Assembly: GCA_020638395.1 (NCBI GenBank)
Contig: JACKIP010000016.1
Location: forward strand, 1-17,307
Source: Rhodospirillales bacterium
GTDB lineage: Bacteria; Pseudomonadota; Alphaproteobacteria; Micavibrionales; Micavibrionaceae
Length of the DNA stretch: 17,307 bases
Direction of reading: 5' to 3'
The translations under genes were made by a program, and so were the position numbers. Numbering within the stretch: position 1 is the first letter of the stretch; each line of letters opens with the position of its first letter. Below the pieces are notes generated by a model, which did not search any database, had not been told where the DNA came from, and was given only the letters and a program-made list of their open reading frames with translations. Positions 13,118-17,307 of the stretch are shown here, one piece after another.

Positions 13118-14752
13118 ATGACCACCCCTATCCGTTCCGACCGCGAAGTTATGCCCTATGATGTTGTCATCATCGGTGCCGGCCCCTCCGGCCTTTCCTG
13201 TGCGATTCGCCTGAAACAGCTCAAACCGCAAATATCAGTGTGCCTTCTGGAAAAAGGATCCGAGGTCGGCGCACATCTTTTGTCCGGAGCCGTGTTTGAG
13301 ACCCGCGCACTGGATGAACTGATTCCTGACTGGAAAGACAAAGGAGCTCCTCTGACAGTCCCGGCCAAAGACGATCATTTCCTGTTTCTGACCGAAGAAA
13401 AATCCTTTCGCCTGCCCACTCCGCCGCAAATGCGCAATCACGGGAATTATATTATCTCTTTGGGAGAATTATGCCGCTGGCTGGCGGAACAGGCCGAAGA
13501 TCTGGGGGTTGAAATTTTCCCCGGTTTTGCCGCCGCAGAGGTTTTATATCAGGATGACGGGGCCGTCATCGGCATTGCCACCGGCGATATGGGACTGGAT
13601 AAAGACGGGCAAAAAACAGAGGCGTTTGAGCCGGGAGTGGAAATTCACGCCAAACAAACCATTTTTGCCGAAGGGGCGCATGGCTCCCTGACCAAAATCC
13701 TGATCGCGCATTTCAATCTGCGACAGAATGCCTCTCCACAGACTTATGGATTGGGAATCAAAGAATTATGGGAAATTACTCCGGAAAAGCATGAAGAAGG
13801 AAAAATCCTTCATACGATCGGCTGGCCGATGGATTCCAAAACCTATGGCGGTGCGTGGCTGTATCACTGGAAAGATAATCTGGTATCGGTCGGGTATGTG
13901 GTTGGGCTGGATTACGAGAATCCCTATCTATCCCCCTATGAGGAAATGCAGCGCTTCAAAACGCACCCGGATATTCGCCCCATTCTGGAGGGCGGAAAGC
14001 GGATTTCGTACGGTGCACGGGCGCTGGTAGAGGGCGGAATACAATCCCTGCCCAGGCTGACCTTTCCCGGAGGGCTGTTGATCGGAGATACGGCCGGATT
14101 TTTAAATGTGGCAAAAATCAAGGGAAACCACACGGCGATGAAGTCCGGGATGCTGGCGGCGGATACACTTGCGACCCGGCTGGACGATAAAACCCCCTAC
14201 GGATTTGAATTCACCAAATATGCGGAACGCCTGAACAACTCATGGGTTTATAAAGAACTTTACAAGGTTCGGAACATTCGCCCCGGCTTCCAGCGCGGGT
14301 TGTGGTTTGGGTTACTGAATGCGGCATTTCAGACTCTTGGCGGCTGGAGGCTTCCCTATACCCTTGCCAATCATGCGGACTATGCGCAGCTCCGTCGCGC
14401 CGCCGACTGTCCGGAAATTTCCTATCCGAAGCCGGACGGCGTTCTGACCTTTGACCGTCTGACCAGTGTGCAGCTCTCGAATACAGGACACGAAGAAAAC
14501 CAGCCAAGCCACTTGAAGCTCAAAAACAAGTCCATTCCGGTTGATGTTAACCTGAAAACCTTTGCTGGACCGTCCCAGAGATATTGCCCTGCCGGCGTGT
14601 ACGAATTCGTGACGACTAAAGACGGGCCCCAGTTTGTCATCAATGCTCAAAACTGTGTGCATTGTAAAACCTGTGATATCAAGGACCCGTCGCAGAATAT
14701 CACCTGGACGGTGCCACAGGGCGGCGGCGGACCAAATTACGGCACGATGTAA
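13118..14752 (+). CDS. Electron transfer flavoprotein-ubiquinone oxidoreductase
   Basis: A 544-residue membrane-associated flavoprotein that passes electrons from reduced ETF (fed by acyl-CoA and amino-acid dehydrogenases) to ubiquinone. The N-terminal FAD site is VVIIGAGPSGLSCA (16-29), followed by GSEVGAHLLSGAVFE. The central part carries YGLGIKELWE and GGLLIGDTAGFLNVAKIKG. The C-terminal ferredoxin-like domain binds one 4Fe-4S cluster through C490, C513, C516 and C519 (RYCPAGVYEF, NCVHCKTCD). Length and every signature match the mitochondrial/alphaproteobacterial form. A second ATG at codon 12 (MPYDVVIIG) is a possible alternative start. The ETF subunits are not in the window. The CDF gene follows 34 bp on and may be co-transcribed. 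Confidence 0.97.
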   Translation: MTTPIRSDREVMPYDVVIIGAGPSGLSCAIRLKQLKPQISVCLLEKGSEVGAHLLSGAVFETRALDELIPDWKDKGAPLTVPAKDDHFLFLTEEKSFRLPTPPQMRNHGNYIISLGELCRWLAEQAEDLGVEIFPGFAAAEVLYQDDGAVIGIATGDMGLDKDGQKTEAFEPGVEIHAKQTIFAEGAHGSLTKILIAHFNLRQNASPQTYGLGIKELWEITPEKHEEGKILHTIGWPMDSKTYGGAWLYHWKDNLVSVGYVVGLDYENPYLSPYEEMQRFKTHPDIRPILEGGKRISYGARALVEGGIQSLPRLTFPGGLLIGDTAGFLNVAKIKGNHTAMKSGMLAADTLATRLDDKTPYGFEFTKYAERLNNSWVYKELYKVRNIRPGFQRGLWFGLLNAAFQTLGGWRLPYTLANHADYAQLRRAADCPEISYPKPDGVLTFDRLTSVQLSNTGHEENQPSHLKLKNKSIPVDVNLKTFAGPSQRYCPAGVYEFVTTKDGPQFVINAQNCVHCKTCDIKDPSQNITWTVPQGGGGPNYGTM

Positions 14753-14786
14753 CTAACCCGGCGACGGATCGGACAAAGGACACACC

Positions 14787-15692
14787 ATGCCGCATTCCCA
14801 CTCTCATTCCCACCATCATCACACCCACGATGGGGCCGCGGAGGTTAGTGACCGCCGCCTGTGGTGGGCGATTCTTGCCAATCTTCTTCTGACTCTGGCG
14901 CAAATTATCGGAGGGTTAGTCTCCGGCTCGCTCTCCCTGATTGCCGATGCCCTGCACAACTTCAGCGATGCCGCCTCTCTGGCCATTGCGCTGGTTGCCA
15001 TCCGGATCGGGCAAAAACCTCCGGACAAGCTGAAAACCTTCGGGTATAAACGAGCCGAAGTGATCGCTGCCCTTATAAACCTGACCACCTTAATTCTAGT
15101 CGGATTATATCTTTTCTATGAAGCGGTCTGGCGATTTATTGTGCCGGAACCCGTTGCCGGTGGGACGGTGATGCTGATCGCCGGAATTGCTCTGGTGATT
15201 GATGTTTTTACCGCCATGATGACCTATGCCCGCTCCAAAACCAGCATGAACCTGAAAGCGGCGTTCCTACATAATGTCACCGATGCCATGGCCTCCGCCG
15301 GGGTGATCCTCACCGGAGCCTGCATTCTGCTCTATGGCTGGGTCTGGATGGATGCCGTCATGACCCTGATTATTTCCGGATATGTTTTATGGCACAGCCT
15401 GAGCGACATTCCCAAAGTCATCCACCTGTTGATGGACGGCACTCCGGAACATATCAATATTGACGATGTTACCGCCGCTATGGAAGCGCTGGACGGGGTG
15501 GCGAATGTCCATCATGTCCATATCTGGTATCTTGATGAACAGCGCAGCGCGCTGGAATCGCATGTAGTTCTGAGCGAAACCATCGAAATAGACGGCCTGA
15601 AGGTGCGCCTTAAAAAAATGCTGCGGGAAGATTTCGGGATCGAGCACGCAACCCTTGAATTTGAACAAACCCGGTGCGATCCTCTTTCCTAG
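14787..15692 (+). CDS. Cation diffusion facilitator (zinc-type exporter)
   Basis: A 301-residue inner membrane H+/divalent cation antiporter of the CzcD/ZitB/ZnT-type CDF family. The N-terminus is histidine-rich (8 His in residues 3-14), a likely metal-gathering tail. Six transmembrane helices lie between about 27 and 210. Helix II carries ADALHNFSDA (H57, D61) and helix V carries AAFLHNVTDAMAS (H162, D166). This His/Asp transport site is associated with Zn specificity (Zn/Cd in some members). The C-terminal cytoplasmic dimerisation domain (from about 215, VHHVHIWYLD at 241-250) is complete. An AAAGGA ribosome-binding site precedes the ATG by about 8 bases. It follows ETF-QO closely although their functions are unrelated. 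Confidence 0.94.
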   Translation: MPHSHSHSHHHHTHDGAAEVSDRRLWWAILANLLLTLAQIIGGLVSGSLSLIADALHNFSDAASLAIALVAIRIGQKPPDKLKTFGYKRAEVIAALINLTTLILVGLYLFYEAVWRFIVPEPVAGGTVMLIAGIALVIDVFTAMMTYARSKTSMNLKAAFLHNVTDAMASAGVILTGACILLYGWVWMDAVMTLIISGYVLWHSLSDIPKVIHLLMDGTPEHINIDDVTAAMEALDGVANVHHVHIWYLDEQRSALESHVVLSETIEIDGLKVRLKKMLREDFGIEHATLEFEQTRCDPLS

Positions 15693-15718
15693 CTCCCGGC
15701 CTGTGATCCATGGTTTTT

Positions 15719-15740
15719 AACCACGGAGGCACGGAGAAAG
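15719..15740 (+). repeat. Short-unit array of the AACC-ACGGAG type
   Basis: Begins AACCACGGAGGCACGGAGA: two CACGGAG units, 9 nt apart. It lies directly upstream of repeat copy B. Confidence 0.6.
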
Positions 15741-15757
15741 TGGTGCCAAAAACAAAC

Positions 15758-15864
15758 AAAGCATCATAAACCACGAATGAACACGAATAGACACGAATAG
15801 GACTTACCGCCTCTTGCTCAATTTCGTCATTACACGGCTTTCGAAGAAAGTCCGTGTAATCCAT
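15758..15864 (+). repeat. 107-bp dispersed repeat, copy B
   Basis: The partner of 11963-12069. Within it, 15825-15866 is a REP-like element with the same hairpin (outer stem at 15829-15837 and 15852-15860; inner CTTTC/GAAAG). Unlike copy A it lacks the second, mirrored element: the tail is CCATAGG, not CCATGG. Confidence 0.9.
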
Positions 15865-15924
15865 AGGTCGATAAATGGTTCTAAATAATTTTGAGGCATC
15901 CTTTCAGGCAATCATACTGATTTT

Positions 15925-15965
15925 AACCGCAGAGACGCAGAGAATGCCTTGCGTCCTTTGCGCCT
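15925..15965 (+). repeat. Paired short-unit arms resembling an empty cassette
   Basis: The left arm AACCGCAGAGACGCAGAGAA (15925-15944) is followed, after four bases, by TTGCGTCCTTTGCGCCT (15949-15965). The reverse complement of the right arm (AGGCGCAAAGGACGCAA) resembles the left arm. This is the same design as the ends of the 6965-7293 cassette, but with no gene between the arms. Confidence 0.5.
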
Positions 15966-16006
15966 CCATGGCGTTCATCGCGTGAACGATAAAACAATAA
16001 ATTTTG

Positions 16007-16036
16007 AACCGCAAAGTAAGACAAAGTAAAACAAAG
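16007..16036 (+). repeat. Short-unit array of the AACC-GCAAAG type
   Basis: Starts AACCGCAAAGTAAGACAAAG and continues with a third ACAAAG unit; the period is 10 nt. No right-hand partner was found. Confidence 0.6.
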
Positions 16037-16054
16037 TTTTTCTACTCTTTTCTT

Positions 16055-16095
16055 CGTCATCACACGCACTTTCTTCGAAAATTTGGGGAATGACG
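16055..16095. repeat. Chimeric REP-like element with inverted CGTCAT heads
   Basis: CGTCATCACACGC at 16055-16067 matches the head of the minus-strand element at 12098. The right end, ATGACG (16090-16095) followed by AAATTGAG, is the mirrored head of the 107-bp repeat family. The middle (ACTTTCTTCGAAA) equals the loop region of copies A and B on the other strand. The stem arms no longer pair, so it looks like a recombinant or decayed element. Confidence 0.55.
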
Positions 16096-16127
16096 AAATT
16101 GAGAGATGATAAGACAACCCGCATGAA

Positions 16128-16169
16128 TTTTTATGAAAGAGAGTTGTTTTTATGTTATAATTCATAAAA
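16128..16169 (+). promoter_or_regulatory. Candidate promoter with flanking repeats before the TPR gene
   Basis: A perfect TATAAT is at 16156-16161, 17 bases before the start codon, so the leader would be very short. It sits between TTTTATG (16148-16154) and its inverted copy CATAAAA (16163-16169). A further direct copy, TTTTTATG, is at 16128-16135. No good -35 box is seen at the standard distance, so activator dependence is possible. Confidence 0.35.
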
Positions 16170-16178
16170 GATCTGACT

Positions 16179-17307
16179 ATGAAACGATTACACCTTCTTG
16201 CCCTGCTGCCCCTTTTGCTTGCCGCCCCGGTTGCGGCCTCGGAGATTCCATTTCCGGAGCATAAGGACGGCCCCGCAATTGTCCCCACCCCGCCGAAACC
16301 GGGATCTCTCTTTTCACTGTCCCCTGGGCCGCGCCCCGGGTTTGCCGGATATTATATGGCCGGACGGCACGCGCAGGCCGATGAAGACTGGCATGCCGCG
16401 AATTATTATCTGGATATCACCGCCCGCAAAGACCCGTTGAATATAGAGATCAAGCGCCGGGCAATGGTTATTGCTCTTGGGATTGGAGACATGGAAAACG
16501 CGGCCTCTCTTGCGCAGGACGTCACCAATCTGACTCCAGACGATTCTCTGGCCGCTTTCATTCTCGGTGTCAAATCCGTGCAAGAAAAGGATTATGAGGC
16601 CGCTTTGCAGAAATTCACCTCCATGAAAGGAGGCCTTGCAGAATTTGCCGCGCCGCTGGTGTGTGTCTGGATCAAGAGCGCAAAAGGCACCTTTGATCTC
16701 AGCGGCCTGAATCCTGACCAGCCATTGAGTGCGTTTCACGCGGCCCTGATCGGCAAGGCCCTGCACAAAGAAGATCAGGCTCTGGAATTTGTGTCCGCCG
16801 TGCAGAAAAAATCCTCCCTTGAGGCCTCGCTGAAAATTGCCGATGCCCTTCTGGTTCTGGGACAGGACGCCCGCGCAAAAGAACTCTATCTGGCTCTGCA
16901 AAAAGAACAGGATACCGCCCCGCTGCGCGAACGCCTTGCGGCTCTGTCCTCGCCGGAAAAATCTCAGGCGCTGCCCTTTATGAAACCGCTCACACCCGCA
17001 GAAGGGGCAGCTCTGGCATTGCTGGATATGGCCAAAATCATGTCCGCACAGGGCAGCATCGACGGGGCTCGCATCTTTTCTCAACTCAGCCTTGCTCTTG
17101 CGGAAGATCAGCCGGAAGCGCACATCTTGCTAGCGGCAATCTATTCCGAAACCGGTCATTTTGACGAAGCGCTGGCCCAGTATGCCAATATTGCCCCGAC
17201 CAGCCGGTATGCGGTTGACGTCCAGATTCGCACCGCCACCATTCTGGAAAGTCTTGGGCGGACCACCGACGCAATCAAAAACCTGGAGGATCAATATAAG
17301 ATCCACC
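16179..17307 (+). CDS. Secreted TPR-repeat protein (3' end beyond window)
   Basis: Open from the ATG at 16179 to the window edge (376 codons so far, no stop), hence partial. The signal peptide is clear: MKRLHLLALLPLLLAAPVAA, with cleavage probably just before SEIPFP. A Pro-rich stretch follows (30-52). From about residue 57 come helical tetratricopeptide-like repeats, such as ADEDWHAANYYLDITARKDP, a pair near 104-145, and the best match AEAHILLAAIYSETGHFDEAL-like unit near 309-328. Such proteins act as scaffolds for protein contacts in the periplasm or at the membrane. In related bacteria a TPR gene often follows ETF-QO, so the CDF gene and repeat region may be insertions here. The partner is unknown. 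Confidence 0.85.
   Translation, partial: MKRLHLLALLPLLLAAPVAASEIPFPEHKDGPAIVPTPPKPGSLFSLSPGPRPGFAGYYMAGRHAQADEDWHAANYYLDITARKDPLNIEIKRRAMVIALGIGDMENAASLAQDVTNLTPDDSLAAFILGVKSVQEKDYEAALQKFTSMKGGLAEFAAPLVCVWIKSAKGTFDLSGLNPDQPLSAFHAALIGKALHKEDQALEFVSAVQKKSSLEASLKIADALLVLGQDARAKELYLALQKEQDTAPLRERLAALSSPEKSQALPFMKPLTPAEGAALALLDMAKIMSAQGSIDGARIFSQLSLALAEDQPEAHILLAAIYSETGHFDEALAQYANIAPTSRYAVDVQIRTATILESLGRTTDAIKNLEDQYKIH

Larger units (their letters stand above)
15693..16178. other. 486-bp repeat-rich intergenic region
   Basis: No gene is supported here; the ORFs that exist are short and lack family features. The stretch is packed with repeats. TGTGATCCATGG at 15702-15713 looks like the broken tail of a REP-like element. 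Short-unit arrays start at 15719, 15925 and 16007. The 107-bp repeat copy B is at 15758-15864. A small hairpin, CGTTCA with TGAACG, lies at 15972-15988. A chimeric REP-like element is at 16055-16095. The promoter-like region for the TPR gene is at the right end. Confidence 0.75.

Noticed and set aside
15719..16036. A CRISPR array
   Set aside because: Units are only 8-10 nt, differ between arrays and have no regular spacers; no cas genes are nearby.

Overview
The window looks like a chromosomal segment of an alphaproteobacterium of moderate GC. The main evidence is the order enolase - FtsB/DivIC septum protein - PDH E1alpha - PDH E1beta - PDH E2, together with an E1beta that carries its own N-terminal lipoyl domain, which is typical of Alphaproteobacteria. 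A mitochondrial-type ETF:ubiquinone oxidoreductase next to an alphaproteobacterial-type uracil-DNA glycosylase agrees with this. The genus cannot be fixed from the sequence alone. No rRNA, tRNA, CRISPR array or prophage was seen.

Layout. Positions 1-2332 hold a secreted protein of unknown function (+), a UPF0173-type metallo-beta-lactamase-fold hydrolase (-) and a small YgjV-like membrane protein (+). Positions 2392-10079 form the metabolic block: eno, a YqgE/AlgH protein with an unusual N-terminal membrane segment, ftsB, pdhA, three intruding small genes, pdhB and pdhC. Enolase makes phosphoenolpyruvate, and the PDH E1/E2 genes convert pyruvate to acetyl-CoA; the E3 gene (lpd) is not here. 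A soluble lytic transglycosylase (-) converges on pdhC. Positions 12125-14752 hold a divergent pair, uracil-DNA glycosylase (-) and ETF-QO (+), followed by a CDF zinc/cation exporter. A secreted TPR protein begins at 16179 and runs off the right edge.

The most unusual part is between pdhA and pdhB. It holds (i) a 115-aa ORF that resembles the N-terminal half of a C39/papain-like peptidase, (ii) a RidA-family gene, and (iii) an AT-rich cassette with 25-bp imperfect terminal inverted repeats enclosing a GxxExxY-family gene that has lost its nuclease core by an in-frame internal deletion.

The intergenic regions carry a second layer. At least five REP-like palindromes share a CGTCAT head, and most end in an ATCCAT-type tail (3738-3769, 3826-3871, 12030-12098 as a back-to-back pair, 15825-15866, and a chimeric form at 16055-16095). 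A 107-bp repeat at about 95% identity flanks the udg/ETF-QO/CDF block. Several short arrays of 8-10-nt units begin AACCRC; they resemble the cassette ends, so they may be relics of the same kind of element.
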